A DNA stretch of 64,000 bases, from assembly GCF_947648125.1 (NCBI RefSeq), contig NZ_CANSMR010000021.1:62001-126000 (forward strand). The letters run 5' to 3'. Under the pieces are notes generated by a model that searched no databases, was not told where the DNA came from, and saw nothing but the letters and a program-made list of their open reading frames with translations. Of the stretch, positions 24,579 to 33,234 are shown one piece after another; the stretch's first letter is position 1, and every line of letters starts with the position of its first letter. The translations under genes were made by a program, and so were the position numbers. Source of the DNA: an uncultured Bradyrhizobium sp. (GTDB taxonomy: Bacteria; Pseudomonadota; Alphaproteobacteria; Rhizobiales; Xanthobacteraceae).

Positions 24579-26789
24579 TCACCTCGCCACTCTCCGCCTG
24601 CCACCGGCGCGTCCGAGCAGCGGACGGAACGCGCTGACGATGGCGGCGGTGAACTCGGGATCGTTGATGTTGCGCTTGATGCGGATAATCTGCCGGTTGC
24701 CGGTCTGGCGCACGGTGCGCTCCAGCGCGCGGAACAGTGCCGCGTCGGCGTCGGGGTCCCAGAACGGCTGGCCGGGCGCATCGAGCGCGGAGACGCCGCC
24801 TTCGGCCAGGAAGAAGCGCACCGGCCCATCCATCTGGTTGAGGCGTTCGCCGATCCAGCGGCCGATGCGCTCGTTCTCTTCCGGCGTGGTCCGCATCAAG
24901 GTGACCTGCGGATTGTGGACGTGGAGTTTGCGCTGCCGGTAGCGCTCCGGAACGGTGTCGGGCGCGCCGAAGTTCACCATATCCAGCGCACCGACCGAGC
25001 CGACATAGGGCACGTGGCTGCGGATGATGGCGCCAAAGCGGTCGTCGGTCGCCGGGAACACGCCGCCCATCAGCAGGTCGCAGACCTCGGTCGTGGTGAG
25101 ATCGATGACGCCGGCGAGCTGGCCGGACTCGACCAGCTTCTCCATCGAGCGGCCGCCGACGCCGGTGGCGTGGAACACGAGGCACTCGAAATCCTCGCGA
25201 AGGTCCGCTGCGATCTTCTGCACCGCCGGCGTGGTGACGCCGAACATGGTGATGCCGACGGCGGGAAGATGAGCGCCCGTATCACGCGGTTTGCCAGCCT
25301 GTTCGTCGAGCCGCGCCTTGACCATGCCGACCAGGGCGTGGGCACCGTTGCCGAGCACCGTGCGCGAGATCGAATTGAGGCCCTGCACGTCGGTGACCGA
25401 ATACATCATGGTGATGTCGGCGGGGCCGACATAGGGACCGACGTCGCCGGAGGCGACCGAGGAGATGATAAGTTTCGGCACGCCGACCGGGAGCGTGCGC
25501 ATTCCGGGCGCGACCAGCGACGCGCCGCCCGAGCCGCCGGCCGAGATGATGCCGGCGACATTGCCTTGGCGGCGCAGCCATCGCTCGAATGCCTCCGCCA
25601 TCGCGGTCACCGAGGCGCCGCGATCGGTGCCGAACACGCCGGAGCCGCCGCGGCCGTGGTTCAGTGCGATTTCCTGCGCGGTGACGTCGCAGCTCGTCGC
25701 CTTGCCGCTGGTCGAAACGTCGACCAGCCGGGTGCGCAGGCCGCTGCCGGCGACGATGTCGCGGATGAAGCGCAGCTCCGCGCCCTTGGTGTCGAGCGTG
25801 CCGACGACCAGCACGACGGGAGGTCCCGATGTCCTCGACGTTGCCGGTTCGCGCCGCGTGCGCGTTGTCTCCTCGAGCCGCGTGACGGCGGCGGACTGCG
25901 TCCGTGCGGCGGCCTCGATGCGGGCGATCGGCACCGGCTGCGACCAGCGCGTCGGCAGCACGGGATTGGAGACGTAGATGCGAGCCGGACCCTTGCGTTC
26001 CGGCTGCGGCGTGCCGGGCGCCTCAGCTTTCGCCGGCGCCGTCTCGGCATCGATCTCATCAGCGCCGTGGGTGCCGACGCCGAGCAGCCGCTGCTGCAAC
26101 TCGCGGTCGGTCGCGAGGCGCGCCGAGTCGATGATGCGGTTGATGCGGCCATTGACCATGATGGCGACGTTGCGCGACACCGCCGTCGCCACGCCGATGT
26201 TCTGCTCGATGACGAGGACGGACATGTCGCCTTCGTCACCGAGGCGCAGCAGCATCTCCTCGACCTGCGCGACGATCACAGGCGCAAGGCCCTCGGTCGG
26301 CTCGTCCATGATCAGGAGCTGCGGATTGGTCAGCAGTGCGCGCGAGATCGCGAGCATCTGCTGCTCACCGCCGGAGAGCTGGTTGCCGCCGTTGTTCTTG
26401 CGTTCGGCGAGTCGCGGGAAGGTGTCGTAGATGCGTTCGATGGTCCAGGCGCCGCGGCGCAGGCCGCCGGCGAGCGCAAGGTGCTCGTCGACCGTCAGCG
26501 AGCGCCACAGGCGCCGGCCCTGCGGCACATAGCCGACGCCGAGGCGGGCGATCCGCGCCGGATTCAGCCGCGTGACCTCCTCGCCGCGAATCCGGATCGA
26601 GCCACTGCTGGCGCGGACCAGGCCCATGATGGCCTTGCACAGTGTGGTCTTGCCCATGCCGTTGCGGCCGACCACCGAGAACACGCCGGTATCGAGCGTT
26701 AGATCAACGCCCTGCAGCGCATGCGAATGGCCGTAATAGACGTCGAGGCCTTTGACTTCGAGTGCGGGCGCGGCACGGCGGTCATTCAT
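24579..26789 (-). CDS. Fusion: branched-chain-type ABC ATPase (LivF) + Tm-1-like UPF0261 domain
   Basis: A 736-residue two-domain protein. Residues 1 to about 240 are a complete LivF-type ATPase: Walker A GRNGMGKT (41-48), signature LSGGEQQ (138-144), Walker B LLIMDEP (158-164) and the H-loop region replaced by VIEQNIG as usual for LivF. A linker of about 80 residues rich in Ala, Pro and Arg follows. Residues about 323-736 are a UPF0261/Tm-1-like domain ([49 protein letters not shown]-type motif). The frame is open throughout and overlaps LivG by 8 bases, so it is a true fusion. It may couple transport to a metabolic or ligand-binding function. Confidence 0.92.
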   Translation of the reverse strand: MNDRRAAPALEVKGLDVYYGHSHALQGVDLTLDTGVFSVVGRNGMGKTTLCKAIMGLVRASSGSIRIRGEEVTRLNPARIARLGVGYVPQGRRLWRSLTVDEHLALAGGLRRGAWTIERIYDTFPRLAERKNNGGNQLSGGEQQMLAISRALLTNPQLLIMDEPTEGLAPVIVAQVEEMLLRLGDEGDMSVLVIEQNIGVATAVSRNVAIMVNGRINRIIDSARLATDRELQQRLLGVGTHGADEIDAETAPAKAEAPGTPQPERKGPARIYVSNPVLPTRWSQPVPIARIEAAARTQSAAVTRLEETTRTRREPATSRTSGPPVVLVVGTLDTKGAELRFIRDIVAGSGLRTRLVDVSTSGKATSCDVTAQEIALNHGRGGSGVFGTDRGASVTAMAEAFERWLRRQGNVAGIISAGGSGGASLVAPGMRTLPVGVPKLIISSVASGDVGPYVGPADITMMYSVTDVQGLNSISRTVLGNGAHALVGMVKARLDEQAGKPRDTGAHLPAVGITMFGVTTPAVQKIAADLREDFECLVFHATGVGGRSMEKLVESGQLAGVIDLTTTEVCDLLMGGVFPATDDRFGAIIRSHVPYVGSVGALDMVNFGAPDTVPERYRQRKLHVHNPQVTLMRTTPEENERIGRWIGERLNQMDGPVRFFLAEGGVSALDAPGQPFWDPDADAALFRALERTVRQTGNRQIIRIKRNINDPEFTAAIVSAFRPLLGRAGGRRRVAR

Positions 26790-27564
26790 GGCCGCCTCCG
26801 AGATAAAGCTCCTGCACCTCGGGATCTGACTCGATCTCGCGCGGCAGGCCTTCCTTGAAGATGCGACCGTTGTGCATCATCGTCACGCTCTCGACGACGC
26901 GCAGCGCGACGTCCATGTCGTGCTCGATGATGATGTAGCCGATATGCGCGGGTAGCGAGGTCAGGATCTCGATCAGCTCGCGCCGCTCGGTCGGCGACAG
27001 TCCCGCCGCCGGCTCGTCGAACAGGATGAAGCGCGGCGCGCCGGCAAGCGCCAGTGCGATCTCGAGCTGGCGCTGCTGGCCATGCGCGAGCTCGGCGACG
27101 CGCTGGTCCTTGACGCCGGCAAGGTGCACGGCCTGCACCAGCGTCTCCGTCGCGTGCATCAGCGCATCGTTCTGCCCCGGGCGAAGCAACGAGAACCGGC
27201 CGCGCGAGACGCCGCGGCAGGCGAGATAGACGTTGTCCTGCACGGTGAGGCCGGGGAACAGCGCCGAGATCTGGTAGGTCCGGCGCAAGCCCCGGCGGAT
27301 GCGCTCATAGGGCGGGAATTGGGTGATGTCCTCGCCGAAGAAGCGGATCGTGCCGGAGGAGGGTGGGAAGTCGCCGGTGATGCAGTTGAACAGCGTGGTC
27401 TTGCCGGCGCCGTTCGAGCCCAGCACCGCGCGGCGCTCGCCCGGCCGCACGGTGATGGTGACGTCGGTCAGCGCCGCCAGCGCACCGAACAGCCGGGTCA
27501 CGCCGCGCAGCTCCAGCGCCGCACCGGCGCCGACCACGGACAGTCGCTGCGCGACGCTATCCAT
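26782..27564 (-). CDS. Branched-chain-type ABC transporter ATPase (LivG-like)
   Basis: A 260-residue ATPase of the hydrophobic-amino-acid-uptake transporter family. It has Walker [10 protein letters not shown], Walker [13 protein letters not shown], and [15 protein letters not shown] with the H-loop His. The signature reads [10 protein letters not shown] instead of the usual LSYGDQR, a mild departure. The ATG at 27564 has GGAGG five bases upstream; a GTG four codons earlier is less likely. It overlaps the end of the permease gene by 8 bases and the next ATPase gene by 8 bases. Confidence 0.92.
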   Translation of the reverse strand: MDSVAQRLSVVGAGAALELRGVTRLFGALAALTDVTITVRPGERRAVLGSNGAGKTTLFNCITGDFPPSSGTIRFFGEDITQFPPYERIRRGLRRTYQISALFPGLTVQDNVYLACRGVSRGRFSLLRPGQNDALMHATETLVQAVHLAGVKDQRVAELAHGQQRQLEIALALAGAPRFILFDEPAAGLSPTERRELIEILTSLPAHIGYIIIEHDMDVALRVVESVTMMHNGRIFKEGLPREIESDPEVQELYLGGGHE

Positions 27565-28642
27565 GGCGGCCTCCACCCGGACGTTGCCTCGAGGTTGCGC
27601 TGCGGCGCCGCCAGCGTTCCCAGAGGCCGATCACGCCGTCCGACGACCAGAACACGATGGCGAGGAAGCCGAGCCCGATCAACAGCCGGAAGCGGTTGCC
27701 GTCGAGCCCGAACTTGATCAGCACGTCGAGCGCGAAGGTGCGCAGCAGGACGAAGATGAGTGCGCCGATGAACGGGCCGATCGGCCGCGTGATGCCGCCG
27801 ACCACGGCGATGATCAGGACGTCGATGCAGGCGCCGACGCTGACCGAGCCGGGCGAGATCTGCCGGTAGTTCCAGACCTGCAGCACGCCGCCGAGCGCCG
27901 CGATGAAGGCCGCGAAGGCGTAGGCCGCGATGCGGTGCGCGTTCGGATTGAAGCCGAGCGCCGCCATGCGGCGGGGGTTGTCGCGGACGCCCTGCAGCGC
28001 GAGGCCGAACGGCGCGCGTGAGACATACTGGACGGCGAAGTAGCAGGTCGCGGCGACGCCGAGCGTCACATAGTAGAAGGCGATGTCGGCGCGCCAGTCG
28101 ACACCCCAGAAATGCGGCGTCGCGACGGTGTTGATGCCGGTATGGCCGTTGAAGATCGCCCAGTTCTGGTTGGTGAAGTAGTAGAACGCCGCGCCGATCG
28201 CGAGCGTGATCATGATGGTGTAGATGCCCTCGGTGCGCACCGCCAGCGCGCCGCCGAGCGTGCCGAACAGCGTCGCGAGCGCCAGCGCCATCGGGGTTGC
28301 GAGCCACCACGGCCAGCCGAGGCTGATATTGGCGTTGCCGCTCATGCCGAACACCGCGACCATGTAGCCGGCGAAGCCCGCGATGGTGAGCTGCATCAGG
28401 CTCACCATGCCGCCGTAGCCGGCGAGGAACATCAGGCTGAGCGCGATGACGCCGAGGATCAGCGTGGTGGCGAAGATCTCGATCAGGAAGAAGCCGTTGG
28501 CGATCAGCGGCATGATCACGAGGATCAGCGCGACCAGCCAGGCCGCCGGGTTCTGGAATTCCGGCCAGGCGCGGATCAAGGCACGGCGGGTCGCGTTGGC
28601 GGATGGGTCGGGGCGGAACTGGGTGCTCTGGAGCAACGACAT
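27557..28642 (-). CDS. Branched-chain-type ABC transporter permease (LivM-like)
   Basis: A 361-residue inner-membrane permease with eight or more hydrophobic segments. LivM landmarks include LSLMFLAGYGGMVSLMQLTIAGFAGY, the EAA-like loop ALQGVRDNPRRMAALGFNP and IAVVGGITRPIGPFIGA. The N-terminus is a short cytoplasmic stretch. The start lies one base before the stop of the LivH-like gene and the end overlaps LivG, showing tight coupling. Substrate cannot be read from the permease. Confidence 0.93.
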   Translation of the reverse strand: MSLLQSTQFRPDPSANATRRALIRAWPEFQNPAAWLVALILVIMPLIANGFFLIEIFATTLILGVIALSLMFLAGYGGMVSLMQLTIAGFAGYMVAVFGMSGNANISLGWPWWLATPMALALATLFGTLGGALAVRTEGIYTIMITLAIGAAFYYFTNQNWAIFNGHTGINTVATPHFWGVDWRADIAFYYVTLGVAATCYFAVQYVSRAPFGLALQGVRDNPRRMAALGFNPNAHRIAAYAFAAFIAALGGVLQVWNYRQISPGSVSVGACIDVLIIAVVGGITRPIGPFIGALIFVLLRTFALDVLIKFGLDGNRFRLLIGLGFLAIVFWSSDGVIGLWERWRRRSATSRQRPGGGRHG

Positions 28643-28643
28643 C

Positions 28644-29654
28644 TCATCGCCTCGCGAGCAGGCCCTGCGGCCGCAGCGCCAGCACCACGACCATGATCAG
28701 GAAGGTGACGACGATGGCGTAGGTCGGGATGTAGACCGAGCCGAGCTGCTCGGCGAGCCCGATGATGACGGCGCCGAGCGCAGCCCCCGGGATCGAGCCC
28801 ATGCCCCCGACGATCACGACGACGAGCGAGGCGAGCAGGAAGCGGGTGTCCTCGCCCGGCGACAGCGACTGGAAGGTGCCGCCGACGACGCCGGCGATCC
28901 CGGCGAGCCCGGCGCCGAGCGCGAACACCAGCACGAACACGAGCTGGATCCGCACCCCGGTCGCAGCCAGGATGTCGCGATCGTCGACCCCGGCGCGCAC
29001 GATCATGCCGATCCGCGTCCGGTTGAGCGCCAGCCACATCGCGATCCCGATCACGACGGAGGCGGCGAAGATCACCAGCCGCACCAGCGGATATTGCAGA
29101 TAGACCGGCTCGCCCGATGATTTGACTGCTGTCAACAGCGGCAGCTGCACCGGGCCGATCAGCCAGCTCGGGGTCTGGACCTGGTAGAAGTCGCCGCCGA
29201 ACACCCAGAGCATCAGATCGGCGAACACGATCGAGAGCCCGATCGTGACCATGGTCTGCCTGAGGTCCTGGCCCTCCATGCGGCGGAACACGGCGAGCTG
29301 CAGGATCACCCCGACCAGCGCCGCCGCGACGAAGGCGACGATGAAGGAGAGGATCCACGAGCCGGTCCAGGTGCTGATCGCGTAGCCGATATAGCCACCG
29401 AACAGATAGAGCGAGCCGTGCGCGAGGTTGACGTTGCGCATCAGGCCGAAGATCAACGTGAAGCCGCTGGCCACCAGGAAATACAGCCCGCCGAGCGTGA
29501 TGCCGTTCAAGACGGCGTTGAGGAACACGCGCTTGCGGCCGATCGCGGCTTCCAGCCCCGGCGGCCAGATCGCGAACACCAGCCACAGCAGCACCGCGAC
29601 CGCGATGATCACGATCAGCGCCCAGGCCGGATGGCGTTCGATGAACCTGGCCAT
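28644..29654 (-). CDS. Branched-chain-type ABC transporter permease (LivH-like)
   Basis: A 336-residue inner-membrane permease. LivH features are NAVLNGITLGGLYFLVASGFTLIFGLMRNVNLAHGSLY and the EAA-like loop GVDDRDILAATGVRIQ, followed by VVIVGGMGSIPGAALGA. An extra N-terminal membrane segment (about 11-31) precedes the usual core. Residues about 160-185 form an insertion with an extracytoplasmic loop. It heads the permease-ATPase block, 121 bases after the AraC gene, and a promoter in that gap is possible. Confidence 0.93.
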   Translation of the reverse strand: MARFIERHPAWALIVIIAVAVLLWLVFAIWPPGLEAAIGRKRVFLNAVLNGITLGGLYFLVASGFTLIFGLMRNVNLAHGSLYLFGGYIGYAISTWTGSWILSFIVAFVAAALVGVILQLAVFRRMEGQDLRQTMVTIGLSIVFADLMLWVFGGDFYQVQTPSWLIGPVQLPLLTAVKSSGEPVYLQYPLVRLVIFAASVVIGIAMWLALNRTRIGMIVRAGVDDRDILAATGVRIQLVFVLVFALGAGLAGIAGVVGGTFQSLSPGEDTRFLLASLVVVIVGGMGSIPGAALGAVIIGLAEQLGSVYIPTYAIVVTFLIMVVVLALRPQGLLARR

Positions 29655-29775
29655 CTCCGTCGCGTTCCCTCTGACGTCGCGGCCGTCTGCCGGGCCGCGT
29701 GTCCTTGCATCCTACCGAGGGCGAGAGCTTCGGATTTGATCGACAGTATCTTTTATCGTCTGCTCTGGAACTCCT

Positions 29776-30594
29776 TCACGGCCGCAACACCTTGGCGGCG
29801 CGGCGATAGTCGGTCGGGGCCATGCCGACATTGGCAGCGAAGAAGCGGGTGAAGCCGCTCTGCGAGGAGAAGCCGAGATCGAAGCCGATATCGGCGATCG
29901 GCGCTTCGGTCGCGACCAGCGCATCCAGCGCCTGCTCCATGATCAGCGTGTTCATGTAGAGGTGAGGGGTGACGCCGGTTTGCGTCCGGAACAGCCGGTA
30001 GAAATGAGGCCGCGACAGGCCGGCTTCGCGTGCGATCGCATCGAGCTCGATCTCGGCGCCGGGGCTTTCCGACATCAGCCTGATCGATTTGCGCACCCTG
30101 AAATCGGTTACGGCGGCGGCGGCGCGCGCGTCCTGCGCGGCCTGCCAGCTCTCCTCGTAGCAGGAATCGATCAGCTGCCTGAGCTCGCAGTCGAGGCTGC
30201 GCAGCGACGGCGCGCCGCACACCAGTGCTGCGGTGCGGCGGATCAGCCGGTCGAGCGCCTCGGTGCGCGGAAAGAAGGTGCGGCCGAACCGCAAGCCCTG
30301 CGCGCTCGCGGGCTGCGGCGCGAACCACTCGGCATTGACATAGAGCACGAAGAAGATCGCGCCGTGGTCCATGTCGGTCGGCAGAAAATTGTGCGGTTCC
30401 CACGGGTTGACCGCGACCACGGTGTCGTCCTTGAGCAGCAGGCGCTGCTCCGAGACGTCGATCTGCGCCGGCGTTCCGCCGACATGAAAGATCAGGTGCC
30501 CTTCGCGGTGCGCATGCACGTTGAAGGGACGGTTCAACTGATAGACCGTCGCGCGACCGAACCGGCCGTGGAAGACGGCAAGCGCCCTGCTCAT
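29776..30594 (-). CDS. AraC-family transcriptional regulator
   Basis: A 272-residue regulator. The N-terminal cupin-like ligand domain (FNVHAHREGHLIFHVGG, VVAVNPWEPHNFLPTD) occupies about 1-160. The C-terminal pair of helix-turn-helix motifs (AIAREAGLSRPHFYRLFRTQTG and IADIGFDLGFSSQSGFTRFFAANVG) occupies about 175-272. It lies between the binding-protein gene and the transporter genes, in the same orientation, and so is the obvious candidate activator of the long catabolic run downstream. Confidence 0.92.
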   Translation of the reverse strand: MSRALAVFHGRFGRATVYQLNRPFNVHAHREGHLIFHVGGTPAQIDVSEQRLLLKDDTVVAVNPWEPHNFLPTDMDHGAIFFVLYVNAEWFAPQPASAQGLRFGRTFFPRTEALDRLIRRTAALVCGAPSLRSLDCELRQLIDSCYEESWQAAQDARAAAAVTDFRVRKSIRLMSESPGAEIELDAIAREAGLSRPHFYRLFRTQTGVTPHLYMNTLIMEQALDALVATEAPIADIGFDLGFSSQSGFTRFFAANVGMAPTDYRRAAKVLRP

Positions 30595-30732
30595 GCCTCC
30601 CCTCCCGCGGGATGTTCTTGTCTTTTCGACAAGCGTTCATCATCCGCCCGCGGAAAGCAAGGGCGAGCAGGGCTCCTCGTGCAACCGCGCGCCTTCGTCA
30701 CGGCTGGCTTGCTCGCACCTGCAACAAATACG

Positions 30733-31983
30733 TCAGTACTTCTTGCACTCCGGGACCGTGCGGCTCGGCAGGCCGATCTTGGCGAAAACCGCCGGATCGT
30801 AGCCCAGCGTCTGGTTGACGTTCGGGATCACCTTCACGACCTTGCTGAACAGCGCGCCCTTGCCGTCATCGACAACCTCGGTGACGAAATTGGTGCCGAT
30901 CGCCTGGCGGTTGGCGTCGAGCTTGATCTTGCCGTTCGGGGCGTCGATCTCGATCTTCGCCAGCGCATCCTTCAGCTTGGCCTGGTTGTTGGAGAGATCG
31001 CCATTGACCTGGCGCAGCGCCAGGATCAGCGCCATGGTCGAGCCGTAGTAATTGGTGGCGAGCAGCGACGGGCTCGGGAAGCGTTTGCTCTCCGGGAACG
31101 AGTCCTGATAGGCCTTCACGAATTTCTGCCAGCCCGGATCCTCCCAGGTATCGGCTTGGCCGCTTGCCGCGATGGTGCCGATCAGCGCGTTCTTGGCGCT
31201 GCCCTTCGACGACAGGATGGTCTGGTCGATCATGATCGAGCCGCCCATCAGATGCGCCTTGCCGCCGGCCTGCTGATACTGGTTGAGGAAGTTGACGGCG
31301 TCGGCGCCGCCGAGGCCGAGATAGATCGCATCGACATCGTCGGGCAGCGCGGCGATCACAGAGGCGAAATCCTTGGTGCCGAGCGGCACCCATTGCCGGT
31401 TGGTGACCTGGCCGCCGGCGCCGCAGAACTCGAGCACGAGCCCGAACACCTGGGTGTAGATGAACGAGTAATCCTCGCCGACGGTCGCGATCTTGCGATA
31501 GCCCTTGGTCTCATAGGCATATTTGCCGAGGCCGACCTGCCACTGCGCGCCGTCCATGTTGTAGCGGAAGAAGTTCGGCGCCGGATCGACATAGGTCGTC
31601 TCCTGCGCGCCGGAGGCGGCGTTGACGAAGGTCAGCTCCGGATGGGTCTTGGCAAAGTTCTTCACCGCGATGCCCTCGTCGCCGGACAGCGGTGACAGCA
31701 GAATCTGCACCTTGTCCTGCTCGATCAGCTTGCGCACCGCGCGCACCGCGGAGTCCGGCGTCGCGTCGGTCGAGGCGACGACGAATTCGAGTTCCTTGTC
31801 GCCGATCTTCTTGCCGAGCACGTTGAGCGCGGTCTGGTGGCCGCGCATGCCATCCTCGCCGAGTACCGTATAGGTGCCCTCGAGCGTCGCGGTGACGCCA
31901 ACCTTGATCTTCTCCTGGGCGAACGCCGTGCCCGAAAGCAACAGGCTGCTCAACGCAATCAGTCCCAAACTGCCTTTCAACAT
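30733..31983 (-). CDS. Periplasmic binding protein of branched-chain-type ABC transporter
   Basis: A 416-residue solute-binding protein (Peripla_BP_6 type I fold). Residues 1-23 are a signal peptide with likely cleavage after SGTAFA. The mature start KIKVGVTATLEGTYTVLGEDGMRG is typical of LivK-like proteins, as are SPLSGDEGIAVKNFAKTHPELTFVNAASG and GEDYSFIYTQ. The start at 31983 is supported by GGGAGGAGAG; a longer open frame lacks signal-peptide features. It is the first gene of the minus-strand run and determines the transporter's specificity. The ligand is unknown. Confidence 0.92.
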   Translation of the reverse strand: MLKGSLGLIALSSLLLSGTAFAQEKIKVGVTATLEGTYTVLGEDGMRGHQTALNVLGKKIGDKELEFVVASTDATPDSAVRAVRKLIEQDKVQILLSPLSGDEGIAVKNFAKTHPELTFVNAASGAQETTYVDPAPNFFRYNMDGAQWQVGLGKYAYETKGYRKIATVGEDYSFIYTQVFGLVLEFCGAGGQVTNRQWVPLGTKDFASVIAALPDDVDAIYLGLGGADAVNFLNQYQQAGGKAHLMGGSIMIDQTILSSKGSAKNALIGTIAASGQADTWEDPGWQKFVKAYQDSFPESKRFPSPSLLATNYYGSTMALILALRQVNGDLSNNQAKLKDALAKIEIDAPNGKIKLDANRQAIGTNFVTEVVDDGKGALFSKVVKVIPNVNQTLGYDPAVFAKIGLPSRTVPECKKY

Positions 31984-32489
31984 CGCTCTCCTCCCTCTGT
32001 GTTGTCGCCGGGCGTCCGCATCGCCTGACAAGGCTGACGGGCGTCCGGTTGTTGCCGGCAAAGCTAGCCGAAGCCAGGCGCGGCGCGGATGTCGTCGCTG
32101 CGGGGGTGCTTAACGGGCAGTCTCATTTTGATTGTTGCGCCGCAGCGCGGTTCGCGGCGCCATGTCGCGGTTACTTGCTCGGTGTCATCACCCGCGCATG
32201 CCACCCGTACGCAATCGCAGAATGGGTTCCGAGACAGCAGTGCTTTGGCCGAGGGGCCGCGGCTTCTCCGGTGTCGTCCCTGCGAAAGCAGGGACCAATA
32301 ATCACTGCCTTGTGTGATTGAATTCGCTGGGGCCCAGCGTCGCACAACAACTGTACCCTGTGGTTGTGGGTCCCGGGTCGCGCTTCGCTTGCCCGGGACG
32401 ACACTGAATTTGTAGCAGCGTTCGTAACGTGACCCATACATCCGTTGCCGCAGGGCGCGGAGCGGCAACGTAGCTCCAGGCATGCCTTG
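31984..32489. other. Intergenic region upstream of the binding-protein gene
   Basis: About 500 bases between the SDR gene end and the binding-protein start. It must contain the promoter of the long minus-strand transcription unit. It also holds repeat A copy 2 (32273-32402). No gene, clear sigma-70 elements or AraC-type direct repeats could be assigned with confidence. Confidence 0.5.
32273..32402. repeat. Intergenic repeat family A, copy 2 (inverse orientation)
   Basis: A 130-bp element starting GTCGTCCCTGCGAAAGCAGGG and ending with the TTCGCTTGCCCGGGACGAC segment. It is the reverse-complement layout of copy 1 at 9595-9726, with the same two ends and a middle that shares the GGTCCC/GGGACC and GCTGGGGCC blocks. 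The two copies bracket the 22-kb minus-strand gene run at its downstream and upstream ends. Confidence 0.8.
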
Positions 32490-33209
32490 CTACGGCATAT
32501 GGTGGCCGGCGGCCTGTCCGCCGTCGACGTGGAGCACTTCTCCGGTCACGAATCCTGCGCCATCGAGGTAGAGCACAGCGCCAACGACGTCGGAGATCTC
32601 TCCCATCCGGCCGACCGGGTGGAGTGCCGCCAGCGCTTGATGCGCCTCCGCCGGGTGCATCGGGGTCTTGATGATCCCGGGCGACACCGCGTTGACGCGG
32701 ATTCCGCTCCTTGCATATTCGATCGCGAGCGCGCGGGTTGCGGCGTTCAGGGCGCCCTTGGTCAGCGAGGCGAGGGCGGCGGGAACGCTGCTCATCGGCT
32801 GGTCGACGAGACTGGTGGTGATGGTGACGACGTGACCATGGCCCTGCTTGCTCATCAGCTCCAGCGCGCGCCGGGTCATGTTGAAGAAGCCCGTCACGTT
32901 GGTCGAGATGTAGCTGGCGTAGTCTTCCTGCGTATAGGCGGTGAAGGGTTTCGCCATGAAGATGCCGGCGTTGTTGACCAGCGTGTCGACACGGCCGAAG
33001 CGCTCCAGCGCCGCCTTGAACACGTGCACGGCCGTATCGGCTGCGCCGACGTCGCCCGCCACCGTGACGATATCCGCGTCAGTGGCCGGCTTGATCCCGC
33101 GAGAGGTCGCAACCACCCGGCAGTTGCGATCCCTGAAGGCCTGCACGATGCCGGCGCCGATCCCCTGCGATGCGCCGGTGACGACTGCCACTTTCCGCTC
33201 TGTGCTCAT
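32490..33209 (-). CDS. Short-chain dehydrogenase-like protein lacking the catalytic Tyr
   Basis: A 239-residue classical SDR fold. The cofactor loop TGASQGIG, NNAG (LVNNAGIF) and the C-terminal GFVTGEVLHVDGG are intact. However, where active SDRs have YxxxK this protein reads AxxxK (AALASLTKGAL), so the catalytic Tyr is missing while the Lys is kept. The start at 33209 (MSTERKVAVV) has GGAGGAG upstream. It follows the acyl-CoA dehydrogenase-like gene by 25 bases. It may bind NAD(P) without normal dehydrogenase activity, or use another base. Confidence 0.85.
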   Translation of the reverse strand: MSTERKVAVVTGASQGIGAGIVQAFRDRNCRVVATSRGIKPATDADIVTVAGDVGAADTAVHVFKAALERFGRVDTLVNNAGIFMAKPFTAYTQEDYASYISTNVTGFFNMTRRALELMSKQGHGHVVTITTSLVDQPMSSVPAALASLTKGALNAATRALAIEYARSGIRVNAVSPGIIKTPMHPAEAHQALAALHPVGRMGEISDVVGAVLYLDGAGFVTGEVLHVDGGQAAGHHMP

Positions 33210-33234
33210 GATTGCGCTCCTCCAAAGTATCGCG

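Noticed and set aside
23649-26702. Plus-strand open frame of over 1000 codons opposite the TIM-barrel and ABC/UPF0261 genes
   Set aside because: Crosses two real minus-strand genes with clear domains; Arg/Ala/His/Asp-rich composition typical of antisense frames in high-GC DNA.
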